Origin: Akkermansia sp.
GTDB lineage: Bacteria; Verrucomicrobiota; Verrucomicrobiia; Verrucomicrobiales; Akkermansiaceae
Assembly (NCBI GenBank): GCA_017435365.1
Contig: JAFSFD010000016.1
Coordinates: forward strand, 1-42,392
Length of the DNA: 42,392 nt
Reading direction: 5' to 3'
The notes beneath the pieces are model-generated. The model was not told where the DNA came from, ran no database searches, and was given only the letters and a program-made list of their open reading frames with translations. Every line of letters begins with the position of its first letter. The stretch's first letter is position 1. Below are positions 22,239 through 30,707 of the stretch, piece by piece. The position numbers and the translations under genes were made by a program.

Positions 22239-23123
22239 ATGAAAATCTCTCAACTTCTTGCTTCTATTCTGGTTCTTCTGGCGGGTGGTGCAGCTATCAT
22301 GTACACCGCAGATCAGCAGAAGGTCATGGACGTGGTGATTGCCACGCACGGTGGTGGTCAGCAGGTGGATGCCAGCAGCGCTACCGGTCTGCGCAAGCTG
22401 AATCAGGAACTGGATGCTGAGCGTGGCGCAGTTTCTTCTGAGCGTGCTGCGGCGGTGAAAGGTGCCGAGGCTGCTCGCGTGGAGATGCGCGACAGCCAGG
22501 TGAAGCGCGATGAAGCCCAGACTAAGCTTGATGACCACAAAAATGTTCTGAAGGGCGTGCGTGGCAAGGTGGAGGCTATGAAGAAGAGCGTGGAGGAACT
22601 GCGCTCCTCTCTGGAGGCCGCCCTGGCTGAAATCAAGTCTTCTGCATCTCTGGATGTTGCTGATGGTGCCTCTACTGAGGCTGTGCTGGCCAGCATCCGT
22701 GAGGTTGTGGAGAGAGAGCAGAAGCGCACAGAGGAAATTACGGCGAAGCTGAATGACTGGCAGGCTGCCCGCACGGCTGCCACCGAGAAGCTGGCTAAGG
22801 AGAAGGTGGAGCTGAATCGCCTGACTGCAATCAATGATAAGTTCTTCACGGATTACTCCAAGAATGACGATGAGTACCCCCTGCTGGCTGCAGACAGCCG
22901 CTGGAAGTTCGTGGTGTTCAACGTGGGGCCGGACAGCGGCCTGATTGCCGGCGATGCAACCCCCCTGCTGGTGAAGCGTGGTGACGTGGTGGTGGCTCCG
23001 CTGCGCATTGTGACCATTTCCAAGGGTATGGTTGTGGCAGAATATAATCCCAAGCAGCTGCAGCCCGGCGTGCGCCCCGAGGTGGGTGACCGCGTGTTCC
23101 GCGTGAAGCCGCTGGGCAACTGA
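22239..23123 (+). CDS. Membrane-anchored coiled-coil protein, second of a pair
   Basis: 294 residues, beginning 26 nt after its partner. An N-terminal membrane helix (LLASILVLLAGGAAIMY), ~170 residues of coiled coil (ELDAERGAVSSERAAAVKGA, VEREQKRTEEITAKLNDW) and a C-terminal beta domain (KFVVFNVGPDSGLIAGDATP, VKRGDVVVAPLRIVTISKG, PEVGDRVFRV) of the same type as in the first protein. The likely scenario is duplication followed by divergence and a hetero-oligomer in the periplasm. No family name known to me fits. A terminator follows. Confidence 0.75.
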   Translation: MKISQLLASILVLLAGGAAIMYTADQQKVMDVVIATHGGGQQVDASSATGLRKLNQELDAERGAVSSERAAAVKGAEAARVEMRDSQVKRDEAQTKLDDHKNVLKGVRGKVEAMKKSVEELRSSLEAALAEIKSSASLDVADGASTEAVLASIREVVEREQKRTEEITAKLNDWQAARTAATEKLAKEKVELNRLTAINDKFFTDYSKNDDEYPLLAADSRWKFVVFNVGPDSGLIAGDATPLLVKRGDVVVAPLRIVTISKGMVVAEYNPKQLQPGVRPEVGDRVFRVKPLGN

Positions 23124-23154
23124 TACTGCTGTGCAGGTATTGGACAAAACTTTC

Positions 23155-23187
23155 GCCGCCTGCCCGGTTCCGGGTAGGCGGCTTTTT
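23155..23187 (+). terminator. Intrinsic terminator after the coiled-coil pair
   Basis: A 13-bp stem gccgcctgcccgg/ccgggtaggcggc (23155-23167, 23170-23182, one G-T pair) has a very tight loop followed by T5. Confidence 0.9.
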
Positions 23188-23210
23188 ACAACATAGTACA
23201 ACATAAACCG

Positions 23211-23414
23211 ATGATGAAGAAAATACTTTGGCTTGCACCGCTTGCAGCGGTGATGATGTGCTCCTGCCAGCCGCCTATGCCGGCTGTGCCCCCGAGTAAC
23301 CGGGAAGTGGTGGGCCCCAGGGGCTCCTCTGATGCAGTGAAACCCTGGAACAATACCACCCGCAAGGAGGGTGAGGCCGTGCTTGGCCCGCTGGGGGATA
23401 TGAACCGCCGCTGA
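23211..23414 (+). CDS. Small lipoprotein
   Basis: 67 residues (ATGATG start at 23211 or 23214). The signal MMKKILWLAPLAAVMMCSC ends with a cysteine suitable for lipidation. The mature part is only ~48 residues, Pro/Asn/Gly-rich and without secondary-structure pattern (CQPPMPAVPPSNREVV, AVKPWNNTTRKEGEAVLGPL). No family is recognised. It lies 10 nt upstream of nth and is probably co-transcribed with it. Confidence 0.65.
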   Translation: MMKKILWLAPLAAVMMCSCQPPMPAVPPSNREVVGPRGSSDAVKPWNNTTRKEGEAVLGPLGDMNRR

Positions 23415-23423
23415 CCTGTTGCC

Positions 23424-24041
23424 GTGAGACGCGCTGAGCGAGCCCGTATCGTATTGGATGAGCTGGAGCGTGGCATCCCCGAGCCGGAGGTGCCGCTCCA
23501 CCATCGCGATGCGTTCACCCTGCTGGTGGCGGTGATGCTCTCGGCGCGTTGTACGGATGCGCGGGTGAATCTGGTGACTCCGGCGCTGTTTGAACTGGCG
23601 CCGGATGCCGCCGCCATGGCGGCGCTGGAATGGCAGCAGGTGCAGCCGCTCATTGCCACCTGCGGGCTCACCGAGATGAAAGCCCGCCGCCTGGTGGAAA
23701 CGGCTCGGATTCTCGTGGACCGATACGGGGGGCAGGTGCCTTCTACATTTGAAGAGCTCGAAGCCCTGCCCGGGGTGGGGCACAAGACTGCCAGCGTGGT
23801 GATGAACCAGGCGTTCAATTATCCGGCGTTTCCGGTGGATACACATATTTTCCGGCTGGCCCGGCGCTGGGGGCTTTCGCGTGGTAAGACGGTGGAAACG
23901 GTAGAGGCTGACTTGAAGAAATGTTTCCCGCGGGAAAGCTGGGGAAAGCTGCACTTGCAGATGGTGCTGTGGGGGCGGCAGTATTGCCCCGCGCGCGGCT
24001 GTAAGCCTGTTTGTGCGGTCTGTGCACGGCTTTTGTCATAA
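23424..24041 (+). CDS. nth: Endonuclease III, atypical Fe-S loop
   Basis: 205 residues from a GTG start. DAFTLLVAVMLSARCTDARVN, the helix-hairpin-helix LEALPGVGHKTASVVM (catalytic Lys in GHKTA) and FPVDTHIFRLARR (catalytic Asp) are all conserved. It removes oxidised pyrimidines and nicks the abasic site. The C-terminal iron-sulfur loop departs from the usual C-x6-C-x2-C-x5-C: it reads C-x8-C-x2-C-x5 and then stops, where the fourth cysteine would stand. An extra Cys lies within the first spacer (CPARGC). The cluster may use the altered spacing or be lost. Confidence 0.92.
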   Translation: MRRAERARIVLDELERGIPEPEVPLHHRDAFTLLVAVMLSARCTDARVNLVTPALFELAPDAAAMAALEWQQVQPLIATCGLTEMKARRLVETARILVDRYGGQVPSTFEELEALPGVGHKTASVVMNQAFNYPAFPVDTHIFRLARRWGLSRGKTVETVEADLKKCFPRESWGKLHLQMVLWGRQYCPARGCKPVCAVCARLLS

Positions 24042-24068
24042 AAAATACCCGCTTTTCCCTGATTGTGC

Positions 24069-24097
24069 TTGACCTTTTGGGCAAAAAGTAGTTTGAT
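24069..24097 (+). promoter_or_regulatory. Promoter of panD
   Basis: TTGACC (24069-24074), 17-nt spacer, TTTGAT (24092-24097), 24 nt before the ATG at 24122. Confidence 0.55.
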
Positions 24098-24121
24098 TGG
24101 CGGTCATCCGCATTCACAGTC

Positions 24122-24460
24122 ATGCTAGTTTGTCAGTTAAAATCCAAGATTCACCGCGCCATGGTTACCCGGGGCGATGTGGAGTACGAGGGCAGTATTG
24201 AGATTCCGCAGGATTTAGTGGAAGCCGCCGGGCTCTGGCCGGGGGAGAAGGTGCTGGTCGCATCCGTCACGAGCGGGAACCGCTTTGAGACTTACGTGCT
24301 GGTCGGCCCTCCCGGAACCGGACAGATTATCGTGAACGGTGCTGCTGCCCACCTTATCGGTAAGGGGGAGCGCATCATCATCATGAGCTTCGCCTGGGAT
24401 GATAAGCCTATCACGCCCAAACGCGTCATATGCAATGAATTGAATGAAATCATCGCCTGA
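24122..24460 (+). CDS. panD: Aspartate 1-decarboxylase
   Basis: 112 residues. QLKSKIHRAMVTRGDVEYEGSI contains the autocleavage site Gly24-Ser25, which yields the pyruvoyl cofactor, and Lys9. GQIIVNGAAAHL is the second family block. PanD makes beta-alanine from aspartate for pantothenate and coenzyme A. No PanZ/PanM maturation factor is nearby, as expected outside enterobacteria. No panB or panC is in the window. Confidence 0.95.
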   Translation: MLVCQLKSKIHRAMVTRGDVEYEGSIEIPQDLVEAAGLWPGEKVLVASVTSGNRFETYVLVGPPGTGQIIVNGAAAHLIGKGERIIIMSFAWDDKPITPKRVICNELNEIIA

Positions 24461-24464
24461 TTCC

Positions 24465-24493
24465 TTTACAAAACCTTTCAAATAAGATATAAT
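24465..24493 (+). promoter_or_regulatory. Promoter of secG, leaderless type
   Basis: TTTACA (24465-24470), 17-nt spacer, perfect TATAAT (24488-24493). The -10 box ends 7 nt before the ATG at 24501, so the first transcribed base should be at or next to the A of the start codon. Confidence 0.82.
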
Positions 24494-24500
24494 CCCCGCC

Positions 24501-24980
24501 ATGCTTAACGCCGCTATTTACATCGTTTTCGCTATTCTGCTCATCGTCTGTGCTTTGCTTCTGCTGGTGGTGCTCATGCAGCGCCCGAAGCAGGAAGGTC
24601 TGGGTGCTGCTTTCGGTGCTCAGATGACGGACCAGGCATTCGGTGCCCAGACAACGGATGTGCTCAAGAAGGGCACGGTGCTGTTCGGCACGCTGTTCAT
24701 GGGGCTGTGCTTTGTGCTGGCTGTGCTGATGAATGCGCGTTTCCAGCGCAGCAAGTCTGACCTGAATGTGAAGCAGGTGGAAGCCCCGGTGACGGCCCCG
24801 GCTGAGGCTCCTGCCGCTGCAGAGCAGCCTGCCGCCCCCGTGGAGAACCTGGAGAATCTGGCTCCTGCACCGGCAGCTCCGGCAGATGCGGCTCCTGCTG
24901 CTCCTGTGGAAGGCCCTGAGGGACTACCCACCCCGGCGCTGGATGCTGCCCCGGCTCCTGCTGAGCAGCCCGCTGCTTAA
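24501..24980 (+). CDS. secG: Preprotein translocase subunit SecG with long Ala/Pro tail
   Basis: 159 residues against ~75-110 for usual SecG. Two transmembrane helices (AIYIVFAILLIVCALLLLVVL and TVLFGTLFMGLCFVLAVLM) flank the conserved cytoplasmic loop MQRPKQEGLGAAFGAQMTDQ. After residue 90 comes a low-complexity tail of Ala, Pro and Glu (PAEAPAAAEQPAAPVENLEN). SecG joins SecY and SecE and assists SecA-driven export. The next gene starts 20 nt later. Confidence 0.92.
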   Translation: MLNAAIYIVFAILLIVCALLLLVVLMQRPKQEGLGAAFGAQMTDQAFGAQTTDVLKKGTVLFGTLFMGLCFVLAVLMNARFQRSKSDLNVKQVEAPVTAPAEAPAAAEQPAAPVENLENLAPAPAAPADAAPAAPVEGPEGLPTPALDAAPAPAEQPAA

Positions 24981-25000
24981 CCGGATACCCGATATCGGCC

Positions 25001-26029
25001 ATGCAGTTCGGTAGCACGACAGAGTTGAATGCCGAGGCTGCAAATGCCGCGGTGCAGGGGACTTTGCTGGCCCAGCTTACCCAGAAGACCACCCGCACCA
25101 CCAAGACGGGCAAACCTTTTTTAGAAATAGTGCTGGCAGATGCTGCCGGCACTGTTTCGTTTAAAATCTGGGAAACGTCTCCCTGGTACACCGATTTTGA
25201 TTTGCTGGAGGTTCCGGCGCCAGTGGCGGTGACCGGCCAGTGGCAGCTCAGCCAGTATGGCATGGAGCTGGGGGATGCCTGCCTGCGCCCGCTGACCCCG
25301 GAGGAAGAGCAGCAGGTGCTCACCGGCAGCCCTGAGCAGGTGGCTCGTCAGCAGAAGGATTGGGAGACAATCTGCGCCTTTGTGGAGGAGATGAAAGACC
25401 CGCGCCTGGCGGGCTTGTGCCGCCTTTTCCTGCAACAGCAGGAGAAACGCTTCCGCCGCGCAGCGGCTGCACGTAATTTTCACCATGCCCGCCGCGGTGG
25501 GCTGGTGGAGCATATCGCCAGCGTGATGCGCGTGGCGGCGGCTCTCTGCAGCGTGTACCCTGACCGCCTGAACCGCGATTTGGTCATGGCCGGGGCCTTG
25601 CTGCACGACTGTGGCAAGATTGTGGAGAATGATTACGAAGAACACAGCCTGGAGATGCCCTACACGGAATCCGGCGAGTTGCTCAGCCACATCCCCATGG
25701 GAATTGAGATTATCAACAAGCTCTGGCGGGATATGATGACGCCGGAAAAACGCGCTGAGTGGAAGGCCCTGGTGCCCGCTTCAGAGCAGGTGCGGCTGCA
25801 TCTGCTGCACTTGGTCGCTTCTCACCACGGCTTGCTGGAATATGGCTCCCCGGTGCTGCCCAAGGTGCCGGAGGCTCTCATTCTGCACCATGCGGATAAT
25901 GTGGATGCGAAGATGGAGATGTTCCGCGCAGCGTATGAGAGCGCAACTCCGCTTTCGGAGCGGGTGCTGCAGCGTAAATTACCCATGCAGACCAATGTGG
26001 TGCTGCCGCTGCCGGAGGTGCAGTTATGA
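25001..26029 (+). CDS. OB-fold and HD-domain 3'-5' exoribonuclease, YhaM-like
   Basis: 342 residues. The N-terminal OB-fold (LLAQLTQKTTRTTKTGKPFL, LADAAGTVSFKIWE) binds nucleic acid. The HD domain follows: FHHARRGGLVEHIASVMRV, VMAGALLHDCGKIVE, LLHLVASHHGLLEYGSP and LHHADNVDAKMEMF, giving the H...HD...H...H...D metal ligands. The arrangement is that of YhaM/CBF1, a 3'-5' exoribonuclease in Firmicutes that trims mRNA and small RNAs. Together with pnp and rng it makes three RNA-decay enzymes within this window. The next gene overlaps it by 4 nt. Confidence 0.9.
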   Translation: MQFGSTTELNAEAANAAVQGTLLAQLTQKTTRTTKTGKPFLEIVLADAAGTVSFKIWETSPWYTDFDLLEVPAPVAVTGQWQLSQYGMELGDACLRPLTPEEEQQVLTGSPEQVARQQKDWETICAFVEEMKDPRLAGLCRLFLQQQEKRFRRAAAARNFHHARRGGLVEHIASVMRVAAALCSVYPDRLNRDLVMAGALLHDCGKIVENDYEEHSLEMPYTESGELLSHIPMGIEIINKLWRDMMTPEKRAEWKALVPASEQVRLHLLHLVASHHGLLEYGSPVLPKVPEALILHHADNVDAKMEMFRAAYESATPLSERVLQRKLPMQTNVVLPLPEVQL

Positions 26030-26652
26030 TGGAGGCTGTGTGTAGCCTGGCGGCGCTGTGGGGGCTGTTGATGGTGTCGCAGCTCAGCCCGGGGCCGGAT
26101 GTGTTTTTTGTGTTCCGCACAGCTCTGGCCCAGGGGTTCCGGGCCGGTTCGGCGGTCGGGAGCGGAATTGCAGCCGGTTTTTTCATTCAGGCGGTATTGG
26201 TGGCCTGGGTGGGGGGCTGGCTGATGGCGCAGCCCTGGAGCCAATGGGTGTTGTATGCCGCAGCTGCGTGGTTGCTGTACCTGGCCTGGAAGATTTTTCC
26301 CCGCACGCAGGTGCGTGTGGAACAGGATAAATTGGAAACCTGCGTGCGGGAATCACTCCCGGTGTTGTTTGCTCAGGGTTTCTTGTGCAATATCCTGAAT
26401 CCTAAATGCACGCTGTTTATCTGTGGCCTGGCTATCGGCCCTATTGAACAGTTCGGCTCGCGCTTTGCCTGGTATGCACCGGCGGTGGTGCTGGTGCTCA
26501 CCGGGGCCGGGTGGTTCGGCTGGGTGCTCTGGAGTGCGCTGTTGCAGTGGTCTCCGGTGCGCGGTTTTTACCTGCGCCATACCACAGCGTTTGATGCAGC
26601 CTTTTCCGTGTTGCTGGCTGTTTTTGCTTTGTGGCTGGCCGCGGCGGTGTAG
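26026..26652 (+). CDS. LysE/RhtB family amino-acid exporter
   Basis: 208 residues, about six transmembrane helices. The N-terminal LLMVSQLSPGPDVFFVFRTAL is the family signature, followed by GFRAGSAVGSGIAAGFF and FAQGFLCNILNPKCTLFI. The family exports lysine, homoserine, threonine or other amino acids by exchange with protons; the substrate cannot be read from sequence. It overlaps the YhaM-like gene by 4 nt (ATGA), so the two are expressed together although the functions look unrelated. Confidence 0.9.
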   Translation: MMEAVCSLAALWGLLMVSQLSPGPDVFFVFRTALAQGFRAGSAVGSGIAAGFFIQAVLVAWVGGWLMAQPWSQWVLYAAAAWLLYLAWKIFPRTQVRVEQDKLETCVRESLPVLFAQGFLCNILNPKCTLFICGLAIGPIEQFGSRFAWYAPAVVLVLTGAGWFGWVLWSALLQWSPVRGFYLRHTTAFDAAFSVLLAVFALWLAAAV

Positions 26653-26679
26653 AATTTGCCCGCTGCGGTCGATTGGGGC

Positions 26680-26708
26680 TTGCATTTTGGGGCTGGTTGC
26701 GGTAGAGT
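26680..26708 (+). promoter_or_regulatory. Promoter of sdhCAB
   Basis: TTGCAT (26680-26685), 17-nt spacer, TAGAGT (26703-26708). An inverted repeat gcgcaa/ttgcgc (26713-26718, 26727-26732) lies just downstream of the start-site region, between it and the ATG at 26735, and could be an operator. Confidence 0.6.
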
Positions 26709-26734
26709 AATGGCGCAAAGACGTTATTGCGCAT

Positions 26735-27406
26735 ATGAACGACATTATCACGACAGCATGTAAGTTCGTCACGTCCTCTATTGGTCGCAAGATTCTTGTG
26801 GCCCTTACTGGTGCGTGTCTCCTCCTGTTCCTCGTGGGGCATCTGGCCGGTAACATGACCATCTACGGTGGTGATCCCGGCAATGGTGTGCCCTCCTGGA
26901 TTGATGCCTACGCTACGGGGCTGCACACTATGCCCGCCTGGCTGCTCTGGGCTATCCGTCTCGGTCTTGCCGCCATTCTGCTCATCCATGTGGTGCTGAC
27001 TCTGGTCCTGAAGATTGAGAACGTGAATGCCCGCACCCAGTACCAGAAGGAAGGTACGCTGAAAGCTACGCTTTCCTCCCGTACCATGGTGCTGACCGGT
27101 ATCATGATTTTCTGCTTCCTCATCTTCCACCTGTGGCAGCTCACGGTGAATGGAGATCCGGCCAACTGCTACCAGCATATTGTGGATGCATTCACAAATC
27201 CTGTGTGCTCCGGTTTCTACATCCTGGCCATCTGCTGCCTGTTCATGCATGTGCGCCATGGTCTGCAGTCCGTGTTCCAGACTCTGGGCCTTTCCACCCG
27301 CAAGGTGCGCCCGCTCTACAACATCATCGCTGTGCTTTTCGGCCTGGTGGTCTGCGGCGCTTTCATCTCCATTCCGGTGGCCGTTCTCTGCGGCATTCTC
27401 AAGTAA
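26735..27406 (+). CDS. sdhC: Succinate dehydrogenase/fumarate reductase cytochrome b subunit
   Basis: 223 residues with five transmembrane helices (KILVALTGACLLLFLVGHLA, AIRLGLAAILLIHVVLTLVL, TGIMIFCFLIFHLWQLTV, GFYILAICCLFMHVRHGLQS, IIAVLFGLVVCGAFISI). Histidines in VGHLAGN, LLIHVV, FHLWQ and FMHVRHG are candidate haem ligands, enough for the two haems of the type-B enzyme of Bacillus and Bacteroidetes. It anchors the flavoprotein and iron-sulfur subunits and exchanges electrons with quinone. It is the first gene of sdhCAB, and sdhA begins 23 nt downstream. Confidence 0.93.
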   Translation: MNDIITTACKFVTSSIGRKILVALTGACLLLFLVGHLAGNMTIYGGDPGNGVPSWIDAYATGLHTMPAWLLWAIRLGLAAILLIHVVLTLVLKIENVNARTQYQKEGTLKATLSSRTMVLTGIMIFCFLIFHLWQLTVNGDPANCYQHIVDAFTNPVCSGFYILAICCLFMHVRHGLQSVFQTLGLSTRKVRPLYNIIAVLFGLVVCGAFISIPVAVLCGILK

Positions 27407-27429
27407 CCCTTTCCCATTCATAGCATCTT

Positions 27430-29394
27430 ATGAAAGACATTAAGTTTCCTGTAAGCGACTACATGCCGGATTCCTGCATTCCGGATGGCCCCATTGCTGA
27501 GAAGTGGACCAAGTACAAGCGCGAAGCCAAGCTCATCAACCCCAACAACCGCCGCAAGTATACGGTGCTCGTGGTGGGTTCCGGTCTGGCCGGTGGTGCT
27601 GCTGCTGCCACGCTGGCTGAGCTGGGCTACAATGTGCACTGCTTCTGCTACCAGGACAGCCCCCGCCGCGCTCACTCCATCGCCGCTCAGGGTGGTATCA
27701 ACGCTGCTCACAACTACCAGAACGACGGTGACTCCGTGTACCGTCTCTTCTACGACACTGTGAAGGGTGGCGACTTCCGCGCCCGTGAGGCCAACGTGTA
27801 CCGCTTGGCCGAGGTGTCCTGCAACATTATCAACCAGTGCGTGGCCCAGGGCGTGCCCTTCGGCCGCGAATACGGCGGTCTGCTCGACAACCGCTCCTTC
27901 GGTGGTTCCCAGCTGAAGCGTACTTTCTACAGCCGCGGTCAGACCGGCCAGCAGCTGCTGCTCGGTGCCTATCAGGCCATGGAGAAGGAAATCGGCAAGG
28001 GGCACATCCAGATGCACCCCCGCACCGAAATGATGGACCTGGTGGTGGTCGATGGCCACGCCAAGGGTATCGTGGTGCGCGATATGGTGACCGGCGAAAT
28101 CAAGAGCTATGCCGGTGATACCGTGCTGCTCGCCACCGGTGGCTATGGCCGCGTGTTCTTCCTTTCCACCAACGCCATGGGCTGCAACGTGGGCGCTGCC
28201 TGCGCCTGCTGGAAGAAGGGTGCCTACTTCGCCAACCCCTGCTTCACTCAGATTCACCCCACCTGCATCCCGGTGAAGGGCGACTACCAGAGCAAGCTGA
28301 CCCTCATGTCCGAGTCTCTGCGCAACGATGGCCGTATCTGGGTGCCCAAGAGCCGCGAGGTTGCTGCCAAGATTCGCCGCGGCGAGATGAAGCCCTCCGA
28401 TGTGGCTGAAGGCGACCGCGACTACTACCTGGAGCGCAAGTACCCGTCCTTCGGTAACCTGGCTCCGCGTGACATTTCCTCCCGCGCCGCCAAGGAAGCC
28501 TGCGACGACGAGCGCGGTGTGGCCAACACCGGCCGTGGCGTGTTCCTTGACTTCAAGGATGCCATCAACCGCATGGGCAAGGAGTGGATTGACGGCCAGT
28601 ACGGCAACCTTTTCGAAATGTACGAGGAGATTACCGACGTGGATCCCCACGAGCAGCCGATGATGATTTACCCCGCTTCTCACTACACCATGGGCGGCCT
28701 GTGGGTGGACTACAACCTGATGTCCTCCATCCCCGGTCTGCACGTGCTCGGTGAGGCTAACTTCTCTGACCACGGCGCCAACCGTCTGGGCGCTTCCGCT
28801 CTCATGCAGGGCCTCTCCGACGGCTACTTCGTGATTTCTGCCACTCTGCCGACCTACCTCACCACACAGACCCCCGGCAGCGTGACTACTGCCGCCCCCG
28901 AGTTCAAGGAGGCTGAGGACGCCGTGAAGGCTCGCATCAAGAAGATGATGGACGTGCAGGGCACCAAGAGCCCCGATGAAATCCACCGCGAACTGGGTAA
29001 GCTTGTGTGGGAGGACGTGGGCATGGGCCGCACGAAGGAGTCCCTCATGGATGCCATTGAGAAGATTCCCGCCATCCGCGAGGAATTCTGGACCAATGTG
29101 AAGGTGGTGGGTAGCGCCGAAGGCGTGAACCAGGAGCTCGAGAAGGCCTGGCGTGTGGCTGCATTCCTCGACTTTGCCGAGGTGCTCTGCTACGACGCCC
29201 TGAACCGCGAGGAATCCTGCGGTGCGCACTTCCGTCTTGAGCACCAGCTGGCCGATGGTGAAGCCAAGCGTGATGACGAGAACTTCGCCTACGTTGCCTG
29301 CTGGGAATACAAGGGCACGGACGAGCTGCCGGTGCTGCACAAGGAGCCGCTTACCTTCGACACCGTACACCTGGCCATTCGTTCCTACAAGTAA
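27430..29394 (+). CDS. sdhA: Succinate dehydrogenase/fumarate reductase flavoprotein
   Basis: 654 residues, the longer Bacteroidetes/epsilon-type form. The dinucleotide fold [20 protein letters not shown] is near residue 38, and [20 protein letters not shown] carries the His for covalent FAD. The catalytic region has [12 protein letters not shown] and the later MGGLWVDYN with the capping-domain Arg residues. A C-terminal helical domain ([21 protein letters not shown]) is present. It oxidises succinate or, run backwards, reduces fumarate. In an anaerobic gut bacterium fumarate reduction on the way to succinate and propionate is likely. No Shine-Dalgarno precedes the start (catctt). Confidence 0.96.
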   Translation: MKDIKFPVSDYMPDSCIPDGPIAEKWTKYKREAKLINPNNRRKYTVLVVGSGLAGGAAAATLAELGYNVHCFCYQDSPRRAHSIAAQGGINAAHNYQNDGDSVYRLFYDTVKGGDFRAREANVYRLAEVSCNIINQCVAQGVPFGREYGGLLDNRSFGGSQLKRTFYSRGQTGQQLLLGAYQAMEKEIGKGHIQMHPRTEMMDLVVVDGHAKGIVVRDMVTGEIKSYAGDTVLLATGGYGRVFFLSTNAMGCNVGAACACWKKGAYFANPCFTQIHPTCIPVKGDYQSKLTLMSESLRNDGRIWVPKSREVAAKIRRGEMKPSDVAEGDRDYYLERKYPSFGNLAPRDISSRAAKEACDDERGVANTGRGVFLDFKDAINRMGKEWIDGQYGNLFEMYEEITDVDPHEQPMMIYPASHYTMGGLWVDYNLMSSIPGLHVLGEANFSDHGANRLGASALMQGLSDGYFVISATLPTYLTTQTPGSVTTAAPEFKEAEDAVKARIKKMMDVQGTKSPDEIHRELGKLVWEDVGMGRTKESLMDAIEKIPAIREEFWTNVKVVGSAEGVNQELEKAWRVAAFLDFAEVLCYDALNREESCGAHFRLEHQLADGEAKRDDENFAYVACWEYKGTDELPVLHKEPLTFDTVHLAIRSYK

Positions 29395-29433
29395 AGAAAC
29401 TCATTCCAACCCTTTAAGATAGATTATATAATT

Positions 29434-30201
29434 ATGGCTAATCTCAATCTTACGCTCAAGGTCTGGCGACAGGAGAATGCCCAGGCTCAGGGCCGCATTG
29501 AAACCTACAAGGCTAAGAACATCCCGGATGAGGCTTCTTTCCTTGAAATGCTCGACATCGTGAACGAGGAACTCGTGCACGAAGGCAAGGAACCCATCGT
29601 GTTCGACCACGACTGCCGCGAAGGTATCTGCGGTATGTGCTCCCTCACCATCAACGGTGTGCCGCACGGCGGCAAGAAGGTGACCACCTGCCAGCTGCAC
29701 ATGCGCCAGTTCAAGGATGGCGACACCATCTGGATTGAACCCTTCCGCGCCCAGGCCTTCCCGCTGCTGCGCGACCTCATGGTGGACCGCACCGCTCTGG
29801 ACAACATCATCGCTGCCGGCGGTTTCGTGGATATCCGCACCGGCTCTGCCCCGAACGCCAACAACATGCCCGTGCGCAAGAAGACGGCCGATGCCGCTTT
29901 CGATGCCGCCGCATGCGTGGGCTGCGGTGCCTGCGTGGCCAGCTGCAAGAACAGCTCTGCTATGCTCTTCACCTCTGCCAAGGCTGCTCACCTCAACCTG
30001 CTGCCCCAGGGTCAGCCGGAGAAGAACAAGCGCGTGCTCGCCATGGTGCGCCAGATGGATGCCCTTGGTTTCGGCAACTGCACCAACCAGTACGAGTGTG
30101 AAGCCGCCTGCCCGAAGGGTATCTCCGTGGATAACATTGCCAAGCTTAACCGCGACTACATGATTGCCTGCGCCGCCGAGGCTGTGGGTGTGTTCGCCTG
30201 A
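29434..30201 (+). CDS. sdhB: Succinate dehydrogenase/fumarate reductase iron-sulfur subunit
   Basis: 255 residues. The [2Fe-2S] site is [15 protein letters not shown] plus the cysteine in TTCQLH. The [4Fe-4S] site is [13 protein letters not shown], and the [3Fe-4S] site uses [14 protein letters not shown] with the shared cysteines. It relays electrons between FAD of SdhA and the haem/quinone region of SdhC. It ends the sdhCAB operon and is followed by a long terminator hairpin at 30233. Confidence 0.96.
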   Translation: MANLNLTLKVWRQENAQAQGRIETYKAKNIPDEASFLEMLDIVNEELVHEGKEPIVFDHDCREGICGMCSLTINGVPHGGKKVTTCQLHMRQFKDGDTIWIEPFRAQAFPLLRDLMVDRTALDNIIAAGGFVDIRTGSAPNANNMPVRKKTADAAFDAAACVGCGACVASCKNSSAMLFTSAKAAHLNLLPQGQPEKNKRVLAMVRQMDALGFGNCTNQYECEAACPKGISVDNIAKLNRDYMIACAAEAVGVFA

Positions 30202-30232
30202 TAGCTCAGCAACCACGCAATCAGCGTCTTGG

Positions 30233-30266
30233 AAGCTGCCGGAGTTTGAAAACTCCGGCAGCTTTT
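30233..30266 (+). terminator. Intrinsic terminator of sdhCAB
   Basis: A perfect 15-bp stem (30233-30247 with 30250-30264) from aagctgccggagttt, ending in T4. Confidence 0.92.
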
Positions 30267-30657
30267 GGCTTGCTGTATCAGACATGACTGCCAATTGGGA
30301 TGTAAATCCCCAACGGGCTACCGACAGAGCGGAACACTGGCAGGATGAACATGATCCGAATGGAAGGCTTCCAAGAGTGTACATGCTGTACTTGGCCCGC
30401 ATTGTGTGGAAACAGTGTGCCCCATCCTGTAAGCGCCACCTCTTTGCGGTAATAAATGCCTGAGAGAGAGATGGGGCGCTGCAACGGGAGTCCGCATAGG
30501 TCATAGTACCCTCCCTCCTTTGCGGAGAAAACCGCCGTATGCCATAATTGGCCGAGCGGCGATGTGTGAGGAGGGCGAATGCCCGCTTGCTTGGAATGAG
30601 AGCGCCACTAGAAGTAAAGTTTCTTATGTAAGTGAAAATAAGAGGGTTTTATTTTGC

Positions 30658-30686
30658 TTTACATGTCATTGATATTGTGGTAAATC
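30658..30686 (+). promoter_or_regulatory. Promoter of the acyltransferase/glycan genes
   Basis: TTTACA (30658-30663), 17-nt spacer, TAAATC (30681-30686), 21 nt before the ATG at 30708. Confidence 0.5.
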
Positions 30687-30707
30687 AACACCACTAAGTT
30701 TATCCTC

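Larger units (their letters stand above)
30202..30707. other. Gene-free stretch between sdhB and the glycan cluster
   Basis: 506 bp without an acceptable gene. It begins with the sdh terminator. From about 30285 to 30600 the sequence has short complementary blocks, such as gggatgtaaatcccc, and cgccg (30530s) with cggcg around gcc-ataatt-ggc. The wording of some blocks recalls the RNA of bacterial group II introns, but I cannot confirm domain V and there is no reverse transcriptase. The last 50 bp carry the promoter of the acyltransferase gene. Confidence 0.4.

Noticed and set aside
27418..29370. 650-codon minus-strand frame opposite sdhA
   Set aside because: Shadow of the SdhA reading frame, with the same His/Val/Gly bias as other antisense frames here.
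30164..30463. Plus-strand frame overlapping the end of sdhB
   Set aside because: It contains the sdh terminator hairpin and shows no coding features.
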